Part shown: positions 12,124-23,194 of the stretch, one piece after another
Layout: every line of letters starts with the position of its first letter
Numbering within the stretch: the first letter of the stretch is position 1
NCBI GenBank assembly: GCA_029953675.1
Contig: JAMWBK010000006.1
Location: 248,001-312,000, forward strand
Source of the DNA: Rhodosorus marinus
Lineage: Eukaryota; Rhodophyta; Stylonematophyceae; Stylonematales; Stylonemataceae
DNA: 64,000 bases
Reading direction: 5' to 3'
The notes under the pieces: generated by a model
Databases searched by the model: none
Told to the model about the DNA's origin: nothing
Seen by the model: the letters and a program-made list of their open reading frames with translations, nothing else
Position numbers and translations under genes: made by a program

Positions 12124-12876
12124 CTATACACTGAAGCTTTCACCGCACCCACAAGTCCCCTGGAAATGAAACGTAATCCTTTTTGAGTTGACCCCTTGCC
12201 CAGGCGGAAGCGACTCTCAGGCGTGGTGATTTGCGAGTACGTACCTTCGCGTTCGGATTGGAAAACACAAACTCCGAGGTCAGCTCCGTGTCCACAAAGT
12301 CCATTTTCGTTCCGACTACGTGCATCAGAGCTCGTGGGTCAATGAAAACCGTCACCCCTTTGTCGCTGACAATCTCGTCAAACTCCGCTCTACACACGAA
12401 AGATGCAGCGAAATTTCAGCTATAAATTCCTCAAAAAGCAAAGAAAACACTGTGTGGGGGCTTATGGAGGCCGTGTATTTTAAGACCTACCTTTTGTTCT
12501 CATCTACATAATTCAAGGTATAAGACATTCCATTGCACCCCCGGTGTCTGAGTCCTACTCGTACTCCTGCCGGAAGAAAACAAAGCATCTCCTGTATTAG
12601 TATCGCAAACGCGGATTTTCAAACCGCTGGAGAACAACTTACCCACTGGCTCGGGAATCTTTCTACCGAGGAGCGCTCGAATCCTTTCCGCAGCTCTATC
12701 CGTCTAATCACGCAGACGTACACAAAAACCAAACAAGAAGCAATACACCAGTCAGACACAGAAACAGGCACATCCACAAGAAAAACAAGACCGAGAAGGA
12801 AAATCCTTACAATTTCCAATGCAGCCTTTCTCGTCCTTGGAGCGTTAGCCGCAACCAATACTCGAGCAGAACCCAT
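12124..12876 (-). CDS. ISCA1: Iron-sulfur cluster assembly protein ISCA1 (HesB/IscA, A-type)
   Basis: A-type proteins help build [4Fe-4S] clusters, in mitochondria for ISCA1. Five exons: 12876-12811, 12703-12643, 12566-12491, 12389-12245, 12159-12124; the joined frame is 127 aa, close to the usual size. The sequence follows the family from end to end: an N-terminal Arg/Ala-rich leader (probable transit peptide), TDRAAERIRALL, then GLRHRGCNGMSYTLNY, GVTVFIDPRALMHVVGT, EFVFSNPNAK and finally GTCGCGESFSV. The three cluster-binding cysteines (one in RGCNG, two in CGCG) are all present. The RGCNGMSYTL form is typical of ISCA1 rather than ISCA2. It is convergent with the rhodanese gene: the stop codons are only 156 bp apart. 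Splice phases all agree. Confidence 0.92.
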
Positions 12877-15800
12877 CCCCTCTTTCCAACCGCGAAAAAA
12901 AAACCAAAAAGGATCAAAACCCCAATCAACCAACCACTTCTCTCACTCACACGAAACAATCGGACTTCCCTTTCAAAATAATCAAAAACACCTTAAAATC
13001 CTCAAGTCCTCGCATCTCATCACAACCTACAGAACAACCTCCAACCCACTCTCCATCCCCAAAACCTTCCCCCAAACTTCCTCTCCCCTTTCCTCTTCTC
13101 AAACCTTCCCCAACATTCTTCTCATCCCCTCTCCCTTCCCCAAACCTTCCCCAACCTTCCTCTCCTCCCCTTTACCCTCCCCAAACCTTCCCCAGCCTTC
13201 CCCAAACCCTCCCTGAACATATAAAGAGCAAAAAAAAAAGGTTCAGCTCTTCCCCATCATCGCATTTCCAACTACTAAAAAACTAGTTGGCGTTCCACAT
13301 CAAACGCAACTCTTGTCCCCTTTCAAACAAAAAAACAACACGATGAATAGAAAACAAAAAACAATTTCCATGCAATGCTTCCATCCCACAAACATCATCC
13401 ATACATAAAATATTCCTATTATTCATTAATCGTATTCGTTCATCGACAATCCAATCTTCTATAGACATACCGAAAATAGTTTTTATAATATCATATATCT
13501 AGTAAAATATTCACTATACATAAAATATTAGCCTAATATCGTTAATAAAATAGTGCTTTAATTATTTGTTTATTTATACTCTATATAATATTTGAATAAT
13601 GAAGTATTTTATCGGCTTGTCTGCATGGAAGATAACAAATGAACTTATATGAGTTCCCCGTCGAAACTTCTTCTCGATATGTCATAGTATCATGTAAAGC
13701 TTCTATATTATATATATAATAATAAAATATCTATTAAATATATTACTTATATATTCTGGACACTGGGAGTTTCCGGTCATCATTGGAGGACGGGAAATTC
13801 AGTCATTACTGCTCGAACAATAGTTGATGTAGGAATGCCCAGAACATCGGATGTGAAGTTGCCAGGTACTTATGTCGTTCTCCTTCATTCCACCTCAGTA
13901 CGAACTCAGTGGATAATTTCTGAATGGCGACTTCAGTGATATGTCACCTCCCATCTAGGAGTATGCCGTGGGCTGCTCGGATGACAAGAATAAGTAGTAG
14001 CTGGTTCCGTTGTTACTTGGTGGATATGCACCTATCGCCCCATGCATCGGAATAGCGGTTTCAGCACCTTGACTAATGTCGAAGACAGCGCCAGGAACCG
14101 CACATCCCGGTTTGTGACGGTAAGTCAGGGTTGCCCATTAGAAGTGCATCTGCGTAGACGTGAACCTGTTTCGTCATGACAACCCGCGGCAGCGGACAAC
14201 GCAACATCGTGCATTGGGGTTATCCGAACGAATGATGTAGAAATCCCGGATTTAGTTCATGTCTAACAACCAAAATCTCCTTAATGGGAAGATTTAGATT
14301 ATAAATTTTGTTGAACGGGGTATCGACGAACATTTTAAATGCAATTCCGTCGGGAAGGTTTCGTCAACGAGTGGCAGTTCGTTGATTCCTTTTGCTAAAA
14401 CCTCTTCCTCGCACTATGAAGTTACGCTCAAACCGTCGAACGACTTCACGGTTTTCACTCTGAATTCTCAAGTTCCAAGAATTAACAAATTTTCTCATGC
14501 ATAATTCCTTTTGTCTAAGTCACTCTTGATCTTGCTCTTCTACTACTTTACCACTACACCATGCTCGCTCGGACTCAGGCTCTTCTCTTGCTTCCCCAGG
14601 TCCGATCAAATACGATTATTACTACAAATTTTGTAGAGTATGACAGCTTGTCACTACATGAAACTATCAGAATTCGGTATTGAATGCTCCAGATCCTGAA
14701 CACCAACTGCCTGTTTTTACATTTCGTATTTATTTTGACAGTCTGTGTTCCGTTCACATGTTAGGTTGCTTAGACGGCTGTTCGCGGGATTGCCTTTGCA
14801 GCTGAGTAGGTCTAGAAGCTTGCTTTGAACGACTGCTTAGAAAACAGAGTCCATTCGGGAGCTTACGTGAACAGATTGGGTGTTTTGCCTTCATCTCGAT
14901 ACCATGTTGTTCGTTGTTACCTGAATCAACACGGGCGTGGGAGTCGAGTCGCTTCGAATCGATTCGGGATTGGACTCTTGTGGATGGAATGATATGAAAA
15001 ACTGATGTAGGATAGGATTACAGGCTCGAGATACTCGAAAACCTCGAGTTTCTGACAATCCGCAGGTTGAGAGAACACTCTCGCTGACGTTGCTAGTCGT
15101 CTTCTCCGAGAACGAATCCATGGAACATGCGAAATTATGAGTTTTTTCCCCATAAAGCAAAGAGAACAGGGCGCGTACAAAAATTGACAAGATTCACTTA
15201 ACGATCATCCACGGACCGCCAATAAGAGCAGAGATTTCCCAGTAGAGGCCTCCCAACTCGAGCTTTCGACTACCAGAGCTGCAAGCCCCTCTACGTTCAC
15301 GCGGAGATATAAAGCTCACAAAAAAAAAGGAGTATACAGCACACGTTTATAGCCTTGACCATCAACCCTAATCATCCCAGCACAACAACTCATTCCCAAC
15401 TTCATGTCCCCAAGCATCCACATCATTCCTCCACTTCAGGGTAGGATTCAACCTCCCGAAGATGCTCGAAATCCCCCCTCCCCCCCAAAAAAATCTCAAC
15501 GGAAAACCTGTCCACATTAAAATTCACCATACAAATGACATGTTAAACAGTAATATATGATATAAACGATAAGTGTACTTTTCCTCCGTTAAATGGGAAT
15601 TTCGAGCACATTACAAATATGCCGTTTCATATCTGCGATTTGTTTTAATTCCTTTTTTTTTATGTCTTTTGGCATCGCCGATCTACTAAGGAGAATGGGT
15701 AAAAAGGGGGTGGGAGGGGAGGGGGGAGGGAGCTGAGAGAAACCAAAGGTCGAAAAGACCTGGTGAAAGTTGACCAGCGATGAACGACTGAGACTTGATC

Positions 15801-16366
15801 ATCCCACACAAAAGCATTCGATCAATGGCTTCACTAAACCAGGAATTATCGAGAGATACTGTATGGGTTTGCACTGGGAACCAAATAGGAGGTATCAAAA
15901 CTTTAGCCAGTCTAGGTTACGTTCATTCTGCATGGCGGCCTACCCACCTAAGGCAAACCTGGTAGGGATTGAGTTGTTGGGATTGACTATGTTTTTCGCT
16001 TGGGGGGTTATGATGAGAGTGGTCTTCTGGGTTTGTGAATGTGTTTATGTGTATTGGAAGTGGAGAGATTGAGGATTTCTTTCGGATGTCTCTAGATTTT
16101 TGGTTTTGGGGAAGGAGAGCGGATCGGTTTTTTGAGGTTGCTGGCGTTGTGTCTTCAGTGAGAAACTGCTCTGGTTTGTTTTGGTTGTGTGAGGAGAAGC
16201 TTTTTGGGTACGGGGTTGGGTGAGGCTTTGCGACTTGCGAGGTCTTGGGCTGAGAGTCTTGTGGTTTGGTTGGGTTGAGATTTGTCTCTTTGATTGTTAG
16301 ACTCTCGTCGTGGTGCTTTTACTTGTTGGAGTATTTGGAGGTGTTCTAGGACGTGAAACAAAGGGA
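12877..16366. other. Intergenic, long and mostly AT-rich
   Basis: About 3.5 kb. 12877-13215 is C/T/A-rich on the plus strand (the ISCA1 leader side). 13480-13760 is strongly AT-rich. 13770-15300 is more balanced, with short open frames on both strands (for example minus 14891-15190) that match nothing I know. 15690-16360 becomes G/T-rich before the fibrillin gene. No RNA gene or element recognised. Confidence 0.55.
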
Positions 16367-17447
16367 ATGGATTTGACGTGTGGCTTTTTACCTGGTATCG
16401 CGCCCGTCGGCCGTTTGAGAAGGCTTGGGGTTTGCTCCGTAGTTTCGTCCAGGGATGGGGAAAGTGCTTTAGAAATGTCAAAATCTGATCGCAGAGCACA
16501 GGTGAAGCAAGAGCTGAGAGAGAAGATCCAAATTGCTCGTAAAGAGCAAAGGTGAGCAGATGCTTTCTTCTTTTGGGTACTCTTCTCATCGCGTGCTGAG
16601 TTGCAGAGTTCCTTAAATCCATAGGGTGGTCAGAAACGCTCCTGCTACCAACGTCAACCTCCGGAAGGAACTGGAACAAGACATCGTGAGCACCATCGAG
16701 GAACTTGAGAGTCTGGCTCCATACGCAAAGCCGCTGATAGAGAATCCAGGCCTGATTGATGGAATTTGGAGAACCCTATATTCTGACGCGCGTGAGATAT
16801 CCTTCTTAGCAAAACTTCCTGGTGGATTCAAATGTGGGCAGGTTCTTCAGGTACGCCAACTGCAGACACTAGGGCATCGCGAGCACAACTTGATTTGTCC
16901 AATCTGAACCGTCTCCTTGCCGCACGCAGGTCATTGACCTAGCAAACTCCAAATTCTTTAATATCGCTGTGATCGTTCATAGCACAGGGCTGCTGAAAGG
17001 CTTTGTGAGAGTAAGCGCGATTTTTACCCCTGCGCCAAACCGCTCGTTGGTCAAGAAAAGAGGCGTGTTCCAACTAGATGGAAACCTTATCCTGATCCAG
17101 TTTAAACTGAGATCATACCATCTTGCTAGACTGGCAATCTTCCCAAACATCTTCAAGAAGCAACCAATCCAGGTAGTCGATCATGGTCAAACAGCTTTGA
17201 CGGATGTCTTGGACGTTACAAGAAGCTGCTCTCTAAGGCATGGATACTATTGTGTTCTCACTAGGCTGTGAACGCCAACGATGGGGGGGGTTACAGAGTT
17301 CCGTCGCTCTTGCTAACGTATATTGATGAGGAAATCCGTGTTGGAAGATCAGCCGATGGAAGAATTTTCCTGCTGGAGAAGATTGAGAAGATTCCCTGGG
17401 GTACGAGTCTCCCGAAGGGGATATTCGATAAGACTGACGGCTTCTAG
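16367..17447 (+). CDS. Plastid lipid-associated protein (PAP/fibrillin family)
   Basis: PAP/fibrillins bind lipids in plastoglobules, thylakoids or stroma. Four exons: 16367-16551, 16625-16850, 16930-17172, 17265-17447; 278 aa. Residues 1 to about 40 look like a transit peptide (Gly/Arg/Ser/Val-rich), followed by a basic helix (RAQVKQELREKIQIARKEQR). The lipocalin-like fold follows: ELESLAPYAKPLIENPGLIDG and WRTLYSD, where the family has the W-x-L-x-Y/F-S/T motif, a middle strand region, and the C-terminal signature LLTYIDEEIRVGRSADGRIF, the fibrillin 'TYLDEDLRIxR' block ending in a hydrophobic strand. The last intron (17173-17264) is needed to reach that block; reading through gives a premature stop at 17272. 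The subfamily cannot be fixed by eye. A plastid gene product is good evidence of a photosynthetic lineage. Confidence 0.85.
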
Positions 17448-17880
17448 CTTGGGGCGGTGTTAAGAGGCTCAATGCCCTTACGTCGAAGCGATTTCATTCG
17501 AGAGACCTCTGACCCAGAGTTTAGTGTTTCGAATGAAGGTCTTGCATAGTCGACTCCGTTGAGTACTATGTTGCCTGAGGCCTTCTGAATGAACCGTATC
17601 TTCATTACGGGAAGGACGTTTTCCCATTGTTTTCAAGGAAATGGTTAGCTGTGGAGGGAAGAAAGGATCATCCTACGGATGTCCACACATCAGCCTGGTG
17701 AGAAGTGACGCTGGCGGTGAACCACGGGGTGCAGGTTTTCTGTCTTTGGATGGGGTGGGTGGTCAGTCGCCTTGCTACAAAGCTGCATGTCGTGGAATGT
17801 CTGGATTGAGGCACGATAAACATAGTGTATTGTTTTTTTTCTGGTGGAGAGGTTCCTCTAGTAAGTTTACACGAATTCAT
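17448..17880. other. Convergent spacer
   Basis: 433 bp between the stop codons of the fibrillin gene and the acetyltransferase gene. Nothing recognised. Confidence 0.6.
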
Positions 17881-18609
17881 TTAGGTAGATGCGAAATCCA
17901 ATTCCATCAGCTTATAGTCGCAGTCTTCCATTCCAACCTTGAGGTACACGCTTCGAGCTGTGTGATTTTCAGGGGCGTGATACCTACATGTCGGGGAAAT
18001 CACAATGAGGACGGGTTCAGTTGAAATGGTTGCGGGGAACGGGCTCTTGAATCGATCGATTACGTACAATCGGACCCCAGCTACTCCTTCTGTTGCCTTT
18101 GCGTCATCCCTAATCTTCTGATATATCGCTCTCCATACTCCTTTGTTCCTAAACTTCTTAATTACGTAGACGTCCTGAATCCACCAGAAGAGTCCGTTTC
18201 TCCAGTCCGACCATTCATAAGTTACTCCCGACATGCCAGCAGGCTCACCATCCACATCCGCCACCAAGTAAAACCTGAGCATTTTAGATATCGTGCACCA
18301 TCAATCAGAGATGTGGAACGCTTTTTCACTAGTCTATCCGAGATCCAAGCACGCGTTCCTACCCTAGAGAAGGATTGTCCATCATGTGCTTGACGCCCTT
18401 CTGAACTGTTTCAGGATCAAGAATTTTCTCCTCCGTCTCCTTCGCCTAACAGTAAAATACACCAAGAAACACCATTTCAAAGTTAAGAGCTCAGAACCAC
18501 CATTCCGAAACAACATCAAAAAACACAACTCGCTCACCATTACTACTTGAAAGTCCGCCAAGAGCTCAAACTCTTCCGGCTTGGGCTTACGAAGGGTAAT
18601 CGTTACCAT
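17881..18609 (-). CDS. GNAT-family N-acetyltransferase
   Basis: GNAT enzymes transfer acetyl from acetyl-CoA to an amine; the substrate here is unknown. Four exons: 18609-18538, 18445-18363, 18274-18068, 17983-17881; 154 aa, normal for a single-domain GNAT. The start MVTITLRKPKPEEFELL is the usual beta1-alpha1. FYLVADVDGEPAGMSGV is the central beta strand pair, WIQDVYVIKKFRNKGVWRAI is motif A with the acetyl-CoA loop (R-N-K-G-V-W, a variant of Q/R-x-x-G-x-G/A), and GVRLYHAPENHTARSVYLKVGM is motif B. The third junction uses GTACGT at 18067 and a TAG acceptor at 17985-17984. The last loop residue is Trp instead of the common Gly/Ala, which could affect pantetheine binding. No targeting signal is evident. 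Confidence 0.82.
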
Positions 18610-21554
18610 CTTTCAAGTTCTAGAAAGCTTCTCAAACTTCTCAAACATCACAATCCCAGATTCTTGTTGCATGCGCGTAATCCCTATCATTATCATCTAC
18701 CGTAGTACTACGGTCGCGCCTCCGCCTCCATCTCAAACAACAGGAAATGGCATCCGATCCCACCGGTCTGTTAGACTGAGTTTCATTGTCATGCTGGGGT
18801 TGCTCATCGTCTTCTCTGGAGGACGTCCATCGGAATGGAGCTATCTTCCATTCGTAAATAGCTCGCAATACAGTGAATCAACGATCCGATTTTAATCAGC
18901 TTCTCAGCGTATCCCAAATAAACCTCAATGTCACTTGGTAGTGGCTGGCGTCCAGCGTGTAGATTCATAAGGAAGAGAAGGGGGCAGGAGATGGGAGATC
19001 AGTTCATCAAGCGTCCCATTCTGAGTACATTGATATCGGTAGAATCGGAATCGGCATGGAATGGTCGATATCCGATAGAAAGAATGAGCACGGCATGAGC
19101 ATACGTGAATCGTTGATCTTCGAGCAATCTAGAATGAAATTTGAAGGGGGAAGAGTTTAAGGATTATAGGAATCTGGTTCCCGTGGGGCTTTTCCCATCG
19201 CCCGCATGTACTCGCCGTACTTTTTTAAGTCAAGATAGTGACAATGAGAGGCGCTTGAAGGGCCACAGTTCCTTATTCTCTATCGCCGCTTGAGATATAG
19301 GTATGGCCTAAAGGCCCAATGATAGCTCGTGAATTCTGTGCTTCTGGAATAGTGGGGTCTTGGGTAAGCGTGAAAGCCTGGTCACCATTCAACCCAATTC
19401 GATCTCATCAGGTTTTTTGGCTGAACTAGTGTGTCGTCTGCGTCTCAGCTGCATACAGCTCCGCTCTTGTGAATGGCTAGCGAATCAACATGTTGCAAGT
19501 GGCCACTGTTGCCAAAGCTCGTTTTCAGATCCTAAAAGGGCCCCTAGCTCCTTGGTCTTGCTTTGGGCCAGGTAACTTTGCCATTAGCTTGAACACTGAG
19601 CTTCCCATGCAAGTGTCACCGAACCCAGCATGATGTTCTCAAGCAAAGTGACCGACGTCCTTGGTCAGAGAAGTTTACGAAATCACCCTCATCGTCCCAA
19701 TGGAAATGAGGCTCTTTGGCTGATACCATTTACAGCTTTCCGTTCTCGCGCACCGAAACTTTTCATTTGCTACATCAGCAAACTTGTCCCAGTTCAGCGC
19801 GTACTTTCTCTAGGGCTCACGACATGTATAATGGACAAGTTTTACCGGCCGAATGGCTATGAGGATGAAGCTGGTACATCAGAAATGTGCACCCGGTGAG
19901 TGACGGGTTTGGTTCCGCTGCCCAAGAGTCTGGATTTTGAACTGAGGAAGCGCCCCGCAGGTGGATTTGGTCTTGCAGCTCACGAATGCAGTAGCACCAT
20001 CTAAGGACTTGCAAGAAACGTAAAAAGTGGTCGCATATCGATTGCATCGAAGGTGTTAAAAGCAGCAATCTCCGATATAGTGAGCTGAGGTGACAGTTTC
20101 CCCTTCTTGACAAAACCACAACTACACAACCAGACGTCATGAAACAACGAACGGACACTTCTTGTGTCTACGTTACACACACACGGCAACCAAAACAAAA
20201 AAAAAGGAAAAGTGCAAGCGCGCCCATATCCACATACAATGAAGAATGCCTTTCCCCACAGCGAAAATATCAAAACTAAATAAAAAAAGAGAAACCGCCT
20301 CCAAAGCCTCCATCCATCAAAAGAAAATTGACGCTCCCCCCAAAACAGCAAATCCGGTCGAAAAAGGAGTAGAGAAGACACTTCAGAACAGAAATCTGAC
20401 AATCCTCAATCCTTTTGCAGAAACCTCCGGAAGCCTCGATCTGTATACCAAACACTACCATCAGCGTCTTTTTTAGCTAACAAAACAGATCCATAACCCC
20501 TCCTTCCGCCCTGCCATCCCCCACTCTCGGCCCCCGCACTCTCTGCCAGCCTTCTCGCCAATCAAAGCTACAATCAACTTCTACGAAGCTGACACTAATA
20601 ATGCACGAATACATGAATCCAAAATCTTTCTACTCTTATTGGTTTTTCCTTTTAAGAATAATAAATTCATTTATTTCTATTTTCTATAACGAGCAACATG
20701 ACTACCCTTTTTTATTGGAACAAGAGTTTTCATACACGTTCTTCTATTGGATAATTAGAAAATTTATTATCCAATAATTATCCTCTAAAAGTTGCTTTCG
20801 CACCTCCAGCTGATTGTCTTCAGAATTCAACCAAAAAGCAATTGAGAGGTCAAATAGTGTCATCAATTTACGAACGTGCCTGCAAAACAATTAAAAACAG
20901 AAAAACGGCGAGAGTACGGATTTCGAACCCCAAAAATAACTTTTTCAACGATCAAAAACGTTGACGACAACATTTTAGGATCTGTTTTAAGAACAACGTA
21001 CCTAATAGTCAATATTTAGTCAAAATATGTAATACCACATTTTACAGTACAAAAAGTAATATACCGTATATACATTTTAAAATAGCCATTTTTCTCATCA
21101 AAAGATCTTTTTTATGGTATAAAACCGAACTAATCGTTTTTATGTTGAGAATCTATTATTAGGAGAATTACTTTAATAATAAACATATTGGTCTAAATTT
21201 TGGTACAATTGTTTTTTGCATTGTTTACCGAAGATGTTCTTGATAGGGTGCCTTATTATATTGAAGATAATTTTTGGTTGTGTACAACGGACTTTTTTTG
21301 GCCGATGGCGTCTGTCGGTTAGAGCGGGCCGAGATAGTTCTTGGGTTGGGGGGGCGTAGTATAGAGTTTAAGTGTGCTAGGTCACTGCTTTCGCGGTCGA
21401 CTATATAAAAACGGTCTGAGTAATGGATGATGAGGAGGTGTGGGAGGCGGAGGTGAGATGGTCTATGTACAGGTAGTATAAAGCCTGGTGGACGTGGTAG
21501 GATTTTCTGCTTTGTATATATTCGTGTGTTTCGGTTTTGGCTTTGTTGCCTATC
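18610..21554. other. Intergenic
   Basis: About 2.9 kb. 20500-21250 is AT-rich. Earlier parts carry only short frames (plus 19360-19899, minus 20001-20402) without recognisable domains. A TATATAAA lies at 21402-21409, upstream of the YeeE gene. Confidence 0.55.
21402..21409 (+). promoter_or_regulatory. Possible TATA box of the YeeE-family gene
   Basis: TATATAAA 146-153 bp upstream of the start codon at 21555, just after a G-rich stretch. Position fits a TATA element with a leader of about 110-120 nt; no other support. Confidence 0.35.
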
Positions 21555-22553
21555 ATGAAGATTGACTGGGTGGGAGGACTGCTAGGCGGTGGCTTGATGG
21601 CAGTTGCGACGTCGTCGTTTCTGGCGTTGACCGGGAGACTGATTGGATTGAGTGGGATTTTCTCGGGTGTGTCGAAACCTTCTGTGAGCGGGTTCTCATG
21701 GAAGGCGTCGTTTACTTCTGGACTGCTGTTGGGGTCCGTGGTGACGCAGATGCAGACCAGAGGTGATTGGATTCTCTTGCCATTCAATGGAACGTTTCCA
21801 TCATGGTTTGCATATATTGCGGGTGGCTTCCTCGTTGGATTTGGGACCAGGCTCGCAAATGGATGTACTTCTGGTCATGGCCTGTGTGGGATTGCGCGAT
21901 TCTCCGTGAGGTCGACCCTGGCGACGATTACCTTTTTGGGTACAGGAATTGTTACGGCAACAATGATCGATGCGCTCGGAGGAGGACCTTTTCGTAATTT
22001 GCCGGGCGCTTTTGACCAGTCTCACGACTATCTGAGATGGTTTGCAGCGGCCAGTGCATTTGGTCTGCTCGTCAGGTCGGTGTGGCGGTCAAGGGGCGAC
22101 GGAAATTCTCTTATCAACGTAATCGTGCCCTTCGGAGCCGGGGCAACTTTTGGAGCTGGCCTAATGGTGTCAGCCATGCCCACCCCCGAGAAGCTTCTTG
22201 GTTTTCTGACAATGACGAATTTTGAGACTTGGGATGCGACGCTTATGGCTGTGTTCGCTACCGGTGTAGCGCTCAACTCGATTTTCTTTAAGTTGATTCT
22301 CAGCAGCTTGGAAAGGCCCGTTCTTGCAGAGACGGATGAGGAAGCCAAATTCGAAATCCCCGCAAACAACTATGACATCACCAGAAAACTCATTCTTGGC
22401 TCTATCATGTTCGGAGGTGGTATGGGAATAAGCGGTGCCTGCCCTGGGCCAGGAGGCGTCCTCATGGCCATGGGCATGCCTAAAGGATGGGCATTCACGA
22501 TTTCCATGTACGCGGGCTTCGAAGCTGTTTCTAGACTCCAGAAGATTCTCTAG
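21555..22553 (+). CDS. YeeE/YedE-family sulfur-compound (thiosulfate-type) transporter
   Basis: The YeeE/YedE (TsuA) family moves thiosulfate or related sulfur compounds across membranes in bacteria. This is a single uninterrupted frame of 332 aa, starting at the ATG at 21555 (MKIDWVGGLLGGGLMAV). It has about nine to ten hydrophobic segments and both family signatures: GFGTRLANGCTSGHGLCG with its conserved Cys pair near residue 105, and GMGISGACPGPGGVLMAMGM near the C-terminus. The two halves look like the internal repeat of the family. It is one of two complete genes here without an intron, while its neighbours have four or more exons. That, plus the mainly prokaryotic and fungal distribution of the family, makes acquisition by transfer plausible, though not proven. 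A plasma-membrane or organelle-envelope location cannot be chosen; there is no obvious transit peptide. Neighbouring sulfur genes (rhodanese, ISCA1) may be coincidence. Confidence 0.9.
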   Translation: MKIDWVGGLLGGGLMAVATSSFLALTGRLIGLSGIFSGVSKPSVSGFSWKASFTSGLLLGSVVTQMQTRGDWILLPFNGTFPSWFAYIAGGFLVGFGTRLANGCTSGHGLCGIARFSVRSTLATITFLGTGIVTATMIDALGGGPFRNLPGAFDQSHDYLRWFAAASAFGLLVRSVWRSRGDGNSLINVIVPFGAGATFGAGLMVSAMPTPEKLLGFLTMTNFETWDATLMAVFATGVALNSIFFKLILSSLERPVLAETDEEAKFEIPANNYDITRKLILGSIMFGGGMGISGACPGPGGVLMAMGMPKGWAFTISMYAGFEAVSRLQKIL

Positions 22554-23194
22554 CTCCTTTCACATAGTGATATATGTAACTTTTAATATAGCGTAAACAA
22601 AGACTTTCTCAGAAACCCCCGCACTTGCGAGAAACTTGAGTGTACTCTCAACAATACGTAGTGCTGAATAGGAACAACGCCCGCAGCCTTCCCGGAAGCC
22701 GCAAGCTGCTTTTGGGAAGAGCCAGAATTGGGATGGGAGAACCCGGAGCAACAGTCCAAAACGAACTCTGGTCCTCATTGACGTATTAATTATCCTCTAC
22801 TAGGTTTTGGAATCTGATCAAGGAAGTTCTTAACCGTGAGAGTGTTAAACCTGAAATAGCAACGACTTTCACACTACCTGCGGGTTTACTCTGGTAGCAA
22901 GCAAAATCATTAAAAAAGTGATCGCATCAAAACCAATGTGAGGATGCAGCGATCAGACGTTCAGGAATTTCAGGAATTCAAGAAAATCTATGAGTTGGTC
23001 GACGGGTACCGGCGACAAGCTAAGCTGGCCAAGCCCGCTGTTCAGGAACATTACATCGCCGCGGATGGCAAAACGTTGGCCTGAGACACTGTCAGGCGTT
23101 AAAATCCGGTACTGAATGTGCTGCGCAATTTGAGCTCAGGGAACACGAGCAATCGGGTCAGATCCAAGAAAAGGGACCCGAAGCTGTCCATCGC
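22554..23194. other. Convergent spacer with one small coding-like frame
   Basis: 641 bp between the YeeE and Sel1-protein stop codons. The only notable content is the 46-codon frame at 22944-23084, listed separately. Confidence 0.5.
22944..23084 (+). CDS. Possible small protein, 46 aa (hypothetical)
   Basis: ATG-to-TGA frame with a helical, charged composition (starts MQRSDVQEFQEFKKIYELVD, ends ADGKTLA) and codon use like the real exons around it. It lies between two convergent genes and has no recognised family. It could be a short gene, a last exon of an unseen transcript, or chance. Confidence 0.3.
   Translation: MQRSDVQEFQEFKKIYELVDGYRRQAKLAKPAVQEHYIAADGKTLA

Noticed and set aside
12533-13216. 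227-codon plus-strand frame rich in Pro, Ser and Thr
   Set aside because: It overlaps ISCA1 exons on the other strand and its C/T-rich leader; composition alone explains the open frame.
20905-20945. tRNA-like box with TTCGAACCCC
   Set aside because: The flanking bases cannot form a T-arm or an acceptor stem on either strand.
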